Assembly: GCA_026008535.1 (NCBI GenBank)
Contig: BRKX01000018.1
Coordinates: 23,444,088-23,508,087, forward strand
DNA from: Perilla frutescens
Lineage: Eukaryota > Streptophyta > Magnoliopsida > Lamiales > Lamiaceae
DNA length: 64,000 nucleotides
Direction: 5' to 3'
Within the stretch, counting starts at the first letter, position 1. Each line of letters opens with the position of its first letter. Under the pieces are notes generated by a model. The model made no database searches. It saw only the letters and a list, made by a program, of their open reading frames with translations, and was not told the origin of the DNA. Shown piece by piece: positions 47,280 to 58,746 of the stretch. Both the position numbers and the translations under genes were made by a program.

Positions 47280-50120
47280 TTTTTTTTTTCTTTTTTCTTT
47301 TTTCTTTTTTCTTTTTCCCTAATGAATGGATAACTTTATTTCATTTTTAATTTGCGACCACCCCAACTAACCATGTTCCACATTGGTGAGTCAAATTTGA
47401 CTGGGTTATGTTTATCATGTCCTCATAGTTCATAAGGTTCTACCGGATAAATTTCATCCTACAACCTCATGTACTACAAATTCTTCTCGGATCTGTGACA
47501 TGTGTTCTTTAATTTTTGAAAGTAAATTTAACTATAATATTAAATATATATTTGATTATAACTAAATTATGATTAATCTTTATTACATGGCATGCTTTTA
47601 CCAAAGCTTGTGAATCTATATAGATTCACCAAATCTTATTAATCACCGACACATATTATCGACAAGAAACAACTATAAACCGACACCATATCAAATAAAA
47701 TGTTTAAATTATGAAAAGATGTAAATTAATAATATTTATGATAATAAGTATTTTTAAATCATCAAAAAATATAAATTTATATTTTTTTGTTATTTATATA
47801 AACATTTTTAATATTATAAGTATAAGACAAAATATCAATTCACAGTAATGACATGCATGATTTTTCCAAAGCACGTTAATCTACGTATATTTATTAAATC
47901 TTATCAGATTACGGGCACATATCATCGGCAAGATACAAAATATGCACCGGTAACATATGAGATAAAAAGTTTTCAAATTCATTTTTTCATTAATAAAAAA
48001 ATATAATTAACCACTTATATAAAATAATTATTTAATTATTTTTCAAATCCATTATGCCCATTGTAATGAAATAAATAAATAAATTTTATTATTTCGAAAA
48101 TACAAGAATCTCAAATATATGAAAACTTATGTATATTTAATGTGACTCGCAACTTTCCATGACCAACACAGATGCATATATATTTTTGGTTGCCGGTAAT
48201 TTTTTCGGCCAAACAACCAGATCTGATGTATTGTGCCGATTATATGTAGGGTTCATTAATACTTTTACGGATACCAACATTTATTTCAAATATATCAATA
48301 TATTTTTACAGATACCAAGAGCATCTTTAATAAAAAGTTGTCACTTTCTGCAAAGTTGGTTATATTAACTATGGTTAATCCATTATTTAAAGAAGAAAAA
48401 AAAAAATAGGAGACACATGTCACATATCCGAAAGTGATTTATAGTGCATGAATTTGTAGGGTGGAATTTACCAGTTCTACCATATCCTTCATTAGTTGCT
48501 ATTAGTCCAATTCCCTCACAATTAAACTAATTCATAAGAAATTAAAGGTAAATTTTAATAATATTATAATTCTATCACAATCTTCAACAAATTATACTCT
48601 ATATCCCAATATTTTCTATTGTTTTCAATTCCATTCCATAATCAAATTCCAGCAATATGCATGTAATGTGACTTGTCATGAGGAGCTTATGTGTTATATC
48701 CTTAAATAAAAAAAACGTGGAAATGTGAAATGTCTTATTTCCACATGTGGCTTGAATTGAAAATGAAAATAAAATATTGGGATAGCAATTATAATTTTTT
48801 TGAAAAGTCGGGGTATAATTGAAATAATGTTAAAAGTTTAGGATATAATCCAACATTAATTAACTCCGATCATTACGGACTTCACGTGTGTCTTAAGTTA
48901 ATAAAAAAAAGTTGTTTTATATAAATTTTCATTAAGAACTTTCCCGAATACATTTGCATCCTAATTTTTTTTTTAATTGTGGTGATTAAGTTTGAACTAC
49001 ATATATACAGACCATTTTTGGTCACTCATCTTTACAAAGAGAGCGAGAGAGATGCGACAAAAGTACATGCTTGTGGTATAAATTTATGGTTATAATCATT
49101 CGTAAACCATCAAAATTGACATTGTAGTACGGAAATGCAAACAAGCCGAAACTCGATGAGGGAAATATGAATGGTGGATATGTGAAACAGAGACCACATA
49201 AAATTGACGGGGTGCGACAAAAGTGTGAATTTTCAGTTCATGGTTGGTTGATGGGCTCGAAGATGAAATGGAATAAAATTTACTTACCAAACACCCTTAG
49301 CACATAAATAAGATTGTTATAAAACATAATAAACCATGGGTAAAAGTTATTTGATAGAGGAGCAAATATATTTGCATTGCGCGTTTATGATATCAAAAGA
49401 GGAGGGGTGGTCCTAGCCCGTTGGGTCATTAGCAAAAATTGAGCCAGACCAAAGCTTATCAGGCCGGAAAATATTTAACCCCAAGCCCACCTAAAGATGG
49501 GCTTTTCTCTTAAAATGTCTGGACCACGGATGGGTCGGCCCGAACCCATCAGGCTGTTTGCATAACTTGAATTCTCCACATTGCACCATATGGTCCTTAA
49601 TTACAAAGGTAAAGAAAAACTCTATTAATTAATTATTTTTATAGTGCCCAACGTGGTATGCAATTGACACTTGACAGTGTCGTAAACTGATATCAAAGTC
49701 ATAAATCAGAGACGAGACATAATTTCTTAATCAAACATACATCACATATATTAAGGTAAATTTGATAGGAGAACAAATTATGTAAAATTAACTAAAGTGG
49801 AAGGAATTGAAAACGAAGAAAAAAATGAATTATTTGTTAATTACAGAACAAACGGTGTAACACCGGAAATAAAAGATTTCATCCAGAAACATACAATTTT
49901 ATTTATGGCGTACTTGAAAGACAGATACAAACACCTTCCAATCCAATTCTTCATCTGGTAAGAATACAAGTATAAGAAATGAGATAAATCCTTTTATAAT
50001 TCCTCCAAATAAAGTATCAAGATTCAAAACCTCATAATTTGCCTAGTTACGTCTTTAATATACATTCTATTTATAATTAGAACAAAAGCGCATATAATTA
50101 TGGAGCAGAGTCAACAGTTT
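47280..50120. other. Intergenic; pyrimidine tract and hAT-like relic
   Basis: (TTTTTTC)n at about 47280-47318. At 49410-49560 GGTCGGCCCGAACCCATCAGGC and nearby GGGCT-rich sequence resemble the subterminal part of the hAT element at 30353. No gene is recognised. Confidence 0.45.
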
Positions 50121-50124
50121 GTTA

Positions 50125-50510
50125 TGGGTTGAAATTTCATACTAAACTTTCTCGTGTTTCACTCCATGTTTTATCATAAATTTTTTGATTTTAATAATAC
50201 TTATTGTAAAGTAAAAAAAATTAATTATAACATAAATAATCATAATCAACATTTATCAACACAAAAAATGAATTAAAAAAATTATAAAACATAATTTTGA
50301 AAAAACCCACCATCATAATGAATTATTAATTGAAAAATAAAAATTAAATATAAAAAATAATTATAAATCCTAATTAGGTGGGATTAACACAAAAAACAAT
50401 CATAAAATTAAACTAAACCACACAAAAAAATGAGGAAAAAAATACAAGAAAAACTCGTAATTTGAAAATGTAACATGGAGTGTAACATGAAATTTCATGT
50501 GATTTTTTAT
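50125..50510. mobile_element. Foldback MITE-like element, ~385 bp
   Basis: TGAAATTTCATAC...CACTCCATGTTTTA on the left is mirrored by TAACATGGAGTG...ATGAAATTTCATG on the right, around an AT-rich centre that is itself partly inverted. Boundaries approximate. Confidence 0.5.
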
Positions 50511-50975
50511 TCTTTTGTAAATTGATTGTCTATATATACATCGGGTCTATAATATATTGGTATGCAACTATGTGAGTATAGTATTAGTCCATGAAATCTA
50601 ATATATATTTCATAACACAAACGGAATTTGTCTGAATGTACGTACTAGTATATCTCCCGTACGATGTACGGAAATCAATTTACACATTTTAAGTTTAAAA
50701 TTTGATGATAGTTGAAATGTTGGTTGTAATAGTATTAGCATGTGAGAATAAATTAATAATTATAACTTCATCAAATGATATTTTACATTTATAACATTAT
50801 ATTTGTAATTTTCGAATATATTCTAAACACACATGGAATTTTTTTATGCTTTTAAACTGAATTTGTTATTTTTCGATAGACAAAATTGAATGGATTCTTT
50901 GTTTTATATATTTAACATATTAAATATATTTTATGCGGCCACACATAAATTTAAATAAATAGATTTCAGACCACA

Positions 50976-51042
<67 letters not shown>

Positions 51043-51690
51043 TTATTTTTATATGGCACATGTGTTTTTTTTAATTGTTAAAATAAATAGATAATAATTA
51101 TTAATAAATATGATATTAGTTTTTTAATTGATAGAATGTATAGAATTGATACAGTTACTATAAAGTATAAAATAAACTAATATTATCTACAAAGCCTTAA
51201 AAATTGATGTTAATATATATATATATATATATTAATAAAATGTAATGAGAGAAAATTCAATTGGCTAAAAAATTTTAGGAATATGAAAGATTGATGTCAA
51301 GAATCAAACACATATTATACTTTTATATTCTCTTATTAGTTTTCATTTTTGGGTGTTTTGTTTTTCAATTTTTTGTCTGCCATTAAAAGCTCACATTAAT
51401 TATCAGTCCCTTTGATTAGATGATAAGCGAATGGAATCATAAGCGACACTTTGTGGAAAATTAATAACTTTAATTGTGTAGTGTAGAGTGTTGCATAAAA
51501 TGCAGCAGATAATTTCATCCGCACCATAAGAAGTATATTAATTAGAATTAATAAATAAATAAATTTTAAATTTCAATTTTTCCTTATTTTGTTTTATATG
51601 GATTAGCCTCTTCTATCCTTTTTTTTTCCACTAAAAGCTCATGTGCCTTTGTTTACACCATGAATAGTATTAGAATTAAAAAAATTAAAA
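50511..51690. other. AT-rich intergenic spacer, no gene recognised
   Basis: It contains (AAT)n at 50978-51043, (TA)n near 51214 and, at about 51465-51530, an end fragment of the MITE family at 21115-21500 (TTTAATTGTGTAGTG, then GTGTTGCATAAAATGCAGCA). Confidence 0.55.
50978..51043. repeat. Microsatellite (AAT)n
   Basis: About 21 AAT units. Confidence 0.93.
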
Positions 51691-51699
51691 ATTTAATTG

Positions 51700-52320
51700 T
51701 TTGCCATTCAAAATGCCCGTTAATTATATAATAAGTAATTTGATTACACCAAAAGTATTATTAGAAATTAAAAAAATGAAAATTCAAATATTTTCAATGG
51801 CCATTTTGTTATGTTTTGGAGATATTTTTTTAGAAAATCAAAAAATTAAAGATGTGAATAGTTGTCAATTGTTATATATTCATGTTTAGGTGATATTTTT
51901 TATTTAACAAAATGTAAAAAGTTAAAAATATGAATGTTTATACCATAAGTAGTATTAGAATTAAAAAAATAAAAAATTAAATATTTTTCAAGAGTATATT
52001 TAGTTATGTTTTGGTGATATTTTATATTTAGAAAATCTAAAAAATTAAAGATGTGAATGGTTGTTAATTGTTATCTATGCATGTTTTGGTGATATTTTTT
52101 TATTTAAAAAAATCTAAAAGGTTAAAAATTTGAATGTTTACATCATAAGTAGTAGTATACTTAAAAAAATAAAAAATATAAAGATTTTCGATGGACAGTT
52201 TTATTAAATTTTAATGATAATTTTTATTTAGAAAAACTAAATAATTAAAGATGTAAATGGTTGTTAATTGTTATATATAAATGTTCTGGTGATATTTTTT
52301 TAATTTAAACATCTAAAAAG
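51700..52320. repeat. AT-rich tandem repeat, unit ~200 bp, ~3 copies
   Basis: CATGTTTAGGTGATATTTTT near 51881 recurs near 52080 and 52279. The companion block TTATGTTTTGGAGATATTTT near 51808 recurs near 52008 and, degraded, near 52200. The spacing is about 200 bp throughout. Confidence 0.78.
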
Positions 52321-52665
52321 AAAAAAAAAAAGTTGAATGATGTGTAGTGGAGAAATCATAGAATACTGTGCTGCTGCAAAGAGGATTAGAACCTTTACAC
52401 ACACGGACGCGTGCATTGCCAATCACCAGCCAACCGGGCTACAGGTTTACTTCTGTATATTATCAGCAAAAAATTAGCTTTTAACATAATTTTAAACTGA
52501 TTTATTTTTATGACAATTTTACCCCTTCGATCTAGTTTTAATATATGTATAGATTAAACTTTAATTGTTGATCCATAATATATTTTTAAAATATAAATAT
52601 AAATTTACACGAGACACTTAATTGTTTGGTCCGTTTAAAAATACAACTAAGTTCTCCACTCTCCT

Positions 52666-52757
52666 CCTATCGTACGTCGTCAGATTGAACATCTAATTCA
52701 TGATAATATCACCTATCGTACGTCGTCAGATTGAACATCTAATTCATGATAATATCA
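52666..52757. repeat. 46 bp perfect tandem duplication
   Basis: CCTATCGTACGTCGTCAGAT... occurs at 52666 and again at 52712. The two copies appear identical. Confidence 0.93.
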
Positions 52758-52861
52758 AATGGACAGAATGGAGTAGGTCATAATTTTATTTTATTATTAA
52801 ATCAAGATCCGGAGCATATGCCAATTAATTAGGATTCTATGTTGTGATGGTCAAACACTAA

Positions 52862-53735
52862 TTCAGTTTTATTCCACCGATTTTACTCTTTGCACCACAT
52901 CTACTCAATACACCACCAATTTTACTCTTTCATTATTAATATTGACAATAATACCCTTCCTCTAAAATATGTATTTATTTTAAAAAAAAATTAAAATTAG
53001 AAAATTAAAAACATAAAATCAGTTTTAAGAAAAAACTTAAAAACACTAATGAGAAAATTAACGTAAAAACTTAAAAACATATCAAGAGCTAAATCAAACA
53101 TCCCAGATTCTCAGAAATAGTACTTTCCGCAATCAATCCCGACCGTTTCATGGCGGAGCCGAGATCCTCCAAACCCATAAGCCTCGCTACCAATGAGGAT
53201 GAAGTCTTAGAATTTTCCGGTGAGGTCTCGGCGTTTGATCGTCGGATCTCCGGCGGAAGCGTGGGGCTTCTCCGCACTTTAACTGCGCATGTTAGTCGGT
53301 TGGTGTCGGAAGTCTGCTTTACGGAACAGTCATCTTCGGCTGAGGATGGCGAGTTCTTGGCAGCATTAATAGCCGATCTAGCTGGAAATGACGGCTTCTG
53401 CTTTTCTTGCTTTTTAACTGAAATTGTGGCGGTTGAAAATTGACGTTATTATGTGAAAAAAAGTACAGAGCTTGTGGATCAAAGCTCGGTAGGTGGACAC
53501 ATTATGTGTGAAACTGGGAATCGTCGAGGCCCAATCGAAGGTTTTATTTTCTATTGATTTATTTTTATTTTATTTTTTATTTTATTTTGTGGTGCATTGA
53601 GTAATTATTGTAGTGCATATAAGTAATAAAAGGGTAAATATGTCATTTCGTATTTATTTTATTTTTCATTTAATTTTTTAGTGGTGCAAAGAGTAAATTA
53701 AGCGGTGCATTTAGAAACTCCCATCTGAAAAATTA
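52862..53735. mobile_element. Pack-MULE-like element carrying a host gene fragment
   Basis: Perfect 17 bp inverted copies TTTACTCTTTGCACCAC (52882-52898) and GTGGTGCAAAGAGTAAA (53681-53697) are accompanied by a second inverted pair, CTCAATACACCAC (52904-52916) and GTGGTGCATTGAG (53589-53601), in matching order. Between them lies a GC-rich fragment of a host gene (53089-53450). Inverted ends around a captured coding fragment is the Pack-MULE arrangement. No clear target duplication, so the boundaries and superfamily are inferred. Confidence 0.55.
53089..53450 (-). pseudogene. Captured fragment of a DUF3741/TRM-type protein gene
   Basis: About 118 codons are open on the minus strand, ending at TGA/TAA-type stops on both sides. 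The diagnostic stretch is SKTSSSLVARLMGLEDL, the SSLVARLMGLE motif of plant DUF3741 / TON1-recruiting-motif (LONGIFOLIA-related) proteins, preceded by VRRSPTLPPEIRRS. Normal family members are several hundred residues with this motif near the N-terminus; here there is no upstream start and no downstream domain. GC content is well above the flanks. It reads as a piece of a real gene that was copied, not a complete gene. Confidence 0.7.
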
Positions 53736-54334
53736 TAATTTACATGTATTAAAATTTAAACAAAATTAACGATGTGTTGTTCAAGGGGCACATTCATGTG
53801 AGACGGTCTAACGGATCCCCTTACGTTAGAAGGATATTATTTGACCCATCAAAGTGGTCCCCCCTCCTTTTTTCTTTGCTTTTTGTTTTTTAATAGTCTC
53901 CCTCATTCTCCTCTTTTCTTTAATATTCAATTTTTAATTTTTTTACATCTAACTCTTTCCTCTTTTTTTTTCTTTTTTCGGTAGTTTTTCTGCCCCCACC
54001 CCACCCTACCCCTCTCTCACAGCACACACAAATCATCTTTTTTTTTCGACACTTTTTTCTGCCCCCACCCCCTCTCTCTCACACGCACGCACAACGCATC
54101 TCTCTCTCTCTCTCTCTTACTCCAATTCATGCTTTATTACGAAGAGTTAGAAGTTGTGTTCTTTTTAATGATTTTGTTAATGATACTTCATCCATAATTA
54201 ATGATACTTCACATCACAGTTAATGATACTTCACCAGATAAAAGTTATATTTTCACTAAAATGAAAATTACCGATGATTAAGCATTAATTATTAAATTAA
54301 CAATAGAGAAGTATCATTAATTCTCAGGAAAAAT
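53736..54334. other. Pyrimidine-rich spacer with short repeats
   Basis: CT-rich tracts (53870-54120), then TTAATGATACTTCA three times (54177-54233) and once inverted (GAAGTATCATTAA, 54308-54320). No gene is recognised. Confidence 0.55.
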
Positions 54335-56113
54335 TGTTGGGAAAATTGCTGAAAAGTCCCAACTGATGGTTTTGATGAAACGTCAAAACATGTGTGATGA
54401 TTTAATGAAAAACTGCAGGTTATGAAAAGCTAAAAATCAGGGACAATAACCAAGTAAGACTTCAGATATTAGTCTAGCTGAAATGAGAGACATCTATTCT
54501 GAAGCATGGTTAACCAGCTTAAAAGGACTACCTCGATCAGACCAGTCAGAGTCAACTCTTCAAAGCTTAAGAAAAGCTATAAGGGGGAAGAGAACTTTGG
54601 AGACTAGTAGGCATCCTTAGATGAGTAACCATCAGTCTAGCTGAAAGCTAAGACAGACTGATGAGAGCAGAACCAGCTTGAAAGCTGAAACTGAATTGAT
54701 CAAAGATTAGTCAATCATAAAGAGCCATCCCTAAACTGATCAAAGATCAGTTAGTTGGAAGAAAGCTCTAAAAGCTTTGAGCCTATACTGAACTGACATA
54801 AGATCAGTTTAAGGAGAGAAAAGCTTAAACAAGTAGCCGACTGACAGTCCAGAACTGAAAGCTTTTTTAAGCTAAGCTGCAAAGTCAGCCTTACTGGACC
54901 AGTCCTGGATTGAAGCTCAAGGTAGCTGAGGAACTACCAACTAGACAATCTCAGAGCTGAAAGCTGAGACAGTTGAGAGCCCATTTGCTGAATGTTCAAA
55001 ACTGATAGCCGAAACACCTGTTCTCTCTGACAAGCAGTCAATGAAGATCTTAACAGGAAATCTTTGAAAGATCCTGATGATCTTAGAGCAGAAGTCATTA
55101 AAGTCAAACGGCTGGTTCATTAAGAGCTTCAAATGGCTACAGTCATTAAAATACTGCCGGTGAATTCAGAATATTCACAAATTACAACGGTCAAAAGATA
55201 ACTCATCTATTTAAAGAGAGTGAACTCAATTTTGGCCAAGACTTTCGCTAAGACTTTTTCGCAAGATTTTCTAACTCCTGCCATATTTTGCAGAGCGAGC
55301 TATTCTTTCTTCCCCCTCACAGCTCATAGCTTAAATCTTCTAAGTGAAAAGTCTCAACTAAGAAGGCATGCTTCAAGTCTAAAGCAAGCAGCTAGCTGAT
55401 ATAGAATTCCAGCAAGAGCAAAGCTTCTTAGTTCAGTCCCTTAAAGATCAACCACTCAGGTTAAGCTAAAGGAGCATTCCAGGTTGATAACAGATTCAAG
55501 ACTGCCTTGTTGAAGATCGAGCGGGATCTAAAATCGTGTAAAGACGGACAATAATACCTAAATTCTCAGCGAGCAATTGGGATCGGTAAGTGTGAGCTGT
55601 CGACCTAGAAATCGACTGAGGAAGAGCGTATACCGACAGGTCCGTTCTTCCGGGACAACAACAGTTGGAAAGGAGGCCGTACTCCGGTTGAAGGGTGCAA
55701 TTTTCAGGTCCAACAGGAATTCTTCACTGTGTAATTGTAATAAAAAAACTTTACTCTTGCATAGTGGATTGCCCTTCTATGGAAGGAAGAGAGGACGTAG
55801 AAGCAGGAAGCTTCGAACCTCTATAAGTCTTGTGTGTGCTGTTCTTATTGCTTTCAGCTTTGTATGTTCTTAAACTGCACACCTTCATACACACAAGCTG
55901 CACTAACAAGCTAAGCTAAGTCTTCATGCTATCAGTTCTAACTGATCAACTCACCAGCTAAGCTCTAAGTCAGGCTCTCTCTCAACTAAAGTGCGTACAT
56001 ATAAAATATCGAAAGCGAGTTAGGGCCCTATACATTCCACATTCAGTTTAAGTTTTTGAAGTTAGTTTATTCACCCCCCTCTAAACTGACATAGACTCAC
56101 AGTAGGACCAACA
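54335..56113 (+). repeat. 5' LTR of the SIRE-type element, 1,779 bp
   Basis: Starts TGTTGGGAAAATTGC and ends GTAGGACCAACA, with terminal TGTTGG/CCAACA inverted ends, directly before the primer site. A TATA-like CTATTTAAAG lies at 55208-55217. The LTR is full of short inverted GATCAGTT/AACTGATC and AGCTGAAAGCT motifs. Confidence 0.88.
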
Positions 56114-56115
56114 AG

Positions 56116-56127
56116 TGGTATCAGAGT
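56116..56127 (+). other. Primer binding site, initiator Met-tRNA
   Basis: TGGTATCAGAGT, two bases after the LTR, complementary to plant initiator tRNA-Met except for the last base. Confidence 0.93.
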
Positions 56128-56202
56128 GGTTGATTCTAAGGATCAGCCATTTCTGTAGATCATTTGAATCAGATCTGTTTATCTGTGCTAACGTTTCAAG
56201 TT

Positions 56203-57905
56203 ATGGGAAACCATAAGCTACCTCTCTTTTCAGTTAAAAATTATGACAATTGGAGCAGGAGGATGAAAGTTCATCTATGCTCCACCTATGAGAATATGTG
56301 GGAGGTGATTGAAGACGGTCCAATCATCATTATGATGGACAATGAAGCCCACATCATGAATGTCAACCAACCGGCCAAGATCCCAAAACCAGCTCATCTT
56401 CTCACGGGTGAAGAGAAGAAGTTGAAGAATCTAGAGTTTGTTGCTCAAGCAACACTTTTTCAAACTCTAGATGAGGATCGCATGAAAGATACTAAAAACT
56501 GCAGAACAACGAAGGAGATTTGGGACTTGCTTGCAGATCTATGCAAAGAGTCCGAGGCCATTAAAGGAAACAAGCTCCAGCTGGCAGTTGACAAATATGA
56601 GTCTTTCAAAATGCAGCCGGAAGAAAGCATCTCGAGCTTAGAAATAAGATTTTTTTGGCATTATAAGCGAGATGAACAATCTGGGAAGAAATTATCCCAA
56701 TAGTAAGATGAACTCAAAATTTCTTGACAATCTCATTGATGAATGGGATATGAAAGTAATTGCTATTAAAGAGTCGAGAGACTTAAATAGCATTACTCCC
56801 AGAGAGTTATTTGGATCTCTCAAAGCTCATGAGTACAGCCTGAACCGAAAGAGAGAAGCATCAACTTCCTCTTCTCATGATGCTTCTTTCTATGCTGAAA
56901 GAAATCGATTTAGAGAAGCCCGCGGAAGAAACAACTTCCAACCAAGAGGCTCGCCTGTCAGAGAGAATCTAAGGGGATCGGTGACTAATTGAAGAAGAGA
57001 GTTAGCTGACAAAAGGGAGATCATGACTGAGGATATAAACAAGCAAATCCAGTCAATGATAAGATTGCTGGAGAAGCTAAGAAAAGTCAGAGATCAACAA
57101 TCAGCTCAACCCCAAGCTGATGAAGCTGCTAAGGGAGAGAGGAACCAGCAGCCAGCTGATCGACCAGCTGAACAATTCAGGATGGCAAATAGAAATATAT
57201 AAGAATGTTTCCACTGCCATAAGCAAGGGCAATACAGATACAAGTGTCCAACTTCCTGAAAATAAAAAAGCTAAAGTGAGGAGAAGCTTCTTCAAAAGGA
57301 AAGCAATGCTCGCAAATTCTGAAAATGCATGCTGACGATTCAGACTACCCATCTGGAATCAACTCAGATGGCTATAGATCTGATGATGAAGCTCTACTAT
57401 GCCTCATGGCTAACAAGGATGAAGAGGTAAGTATGTCTGATTCAATAACCTCTTTCTATCACATACATGAAGCTTTGATCTCTAGGAATGAACTGGATGA
57501 ACAGTTAAGAATCCTAGAAGATCAGTTAGCTTATGTATCAAGTATGCATATTGAACTGAAGGGTGAAATAATGAGCTAAGAAGCAGAGTTGATGAGCTAA
57601 GTGTTGAAAATGAAAGACTGAAAAGTCTTGAAGCTTAGTTAACTGAAATGGATAAGCTGAAGCTGAGAAATGCAGAACTGGAAGCTGAGAATGAGCAGCT
57701 TAAGCTAAAAATCCTTGAAAAAGAGGAATTAACCCTCAAATTCAAGAAGGGATCCCGGACTCTAGATGAAATCTTGAGTCATCAGAGAATTGAAGCTGGG
57801 AGTCCAGGGCTGGGATATAGTAAGTATACTGCCACAGAGAAGGGCAAGGCAGTTGTACAGAGCTGTGAATCTGAAATCCTAAAAGAATTCACAAGACCAG
57901 CTTAG
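56203..57905 (+). pseudogene. SIRE-type gag with coiled-coil extension
   Basis: The ATG at 56203 (MGNHKLPLFSVKNYDNWSRR) gives the copia gag start with NYDNW; TTKEIWDLLADLCKESEA and SFKMQPEESISSLEIRF follow. A frame change near 56680 moves the rest to another frame (NSKFLDNLIDEWDMKVIAIK). The zinc knuckle at 57206-57247 reads CFHCHKQGQYRYKC: the expected histidine is Gln. Beyond it, 57440-57760 encodes heptad-rich segments (ELDEQLRILEDQLAY; LRNAELEAENEQLKLKILEK) that would form a coiled coil, as in SIRE gag. Several stops. Confidence 0.85.
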
Positions 57906-58746
57906 TCCTCCCCCCAGTTGAGGAGTCCAAAGACAAAGACATCTTGGAAACTCCTCAAGCTCAGCCCAAAGATTAGACTGATCAGTCGAGAAGGGCAACT
58001 CGAAGACAGTCAATCTTTCAAAGGCTTGGTGCTCAGTCAAAGTCATCAGTTCAACATAGATCAGCTCAGCAGTCTAGATCCACTATTCGATCAAAATCTA
58101 AAGCTCATCAAAGGCTAAACTTTCAAAGGCCTCTATTCCATTCCAGGTCATCAGTTCAATTGAGACCTGAAGTTCACCCAAGGCCAGCCTTTTCGACAAA
58201 TGCATCAGCTCAAAACAGGCCATCAGTTCAACGATCTAGAAACTCCTCCAATACATTTCAACCTGGGAGTTCTTCAAATCCCAGAGGAAATGTACGCACA
58301 AGGTTGTATTATGCACGATAGCATAATCCGATCTCTCTGAAGGAGTTCACTCCAAGTGACCTTGTAACCCAGTACAATGAGTATCTAAACTCAAGGGATG
58401 ATTCAAGAATCAATCCCAATCATAACTGGTTTACCAATTGGCCATATCACAAAGGCTAAAAAGCTCAGAGTCAAAAGGTCAGAAGAAATCGGCCAAGACA
58501 GAGAGCATCAAGGTCACAAGATGAGAAGATATTAGTTGAAGTCTTCTATCCTAAATCTCATCGGAGGTATAGATCACAGGACTCAACTCTCACTCGAAGA
58601 ATTACAAGAAGTCTAAAGCTGATCCAGAGATCTAAATCTGAAGGATCTTTTGGAAATAGAAAGCTAAAAGTGTGGGGAATGTGGATTCCCAAACACATGA
58701 TTAACCTCTCAGGTCCCAATATTATGCGGGTACCTAAAACCTGACT

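Noticed and set aside
53150..53443. Plus-strand 97-codon frame as a gene
   Set aside because: It is antisense to the DUF3741-type fragment, whose SSLVARLMGLE motif shows the minus strand is the coding one.
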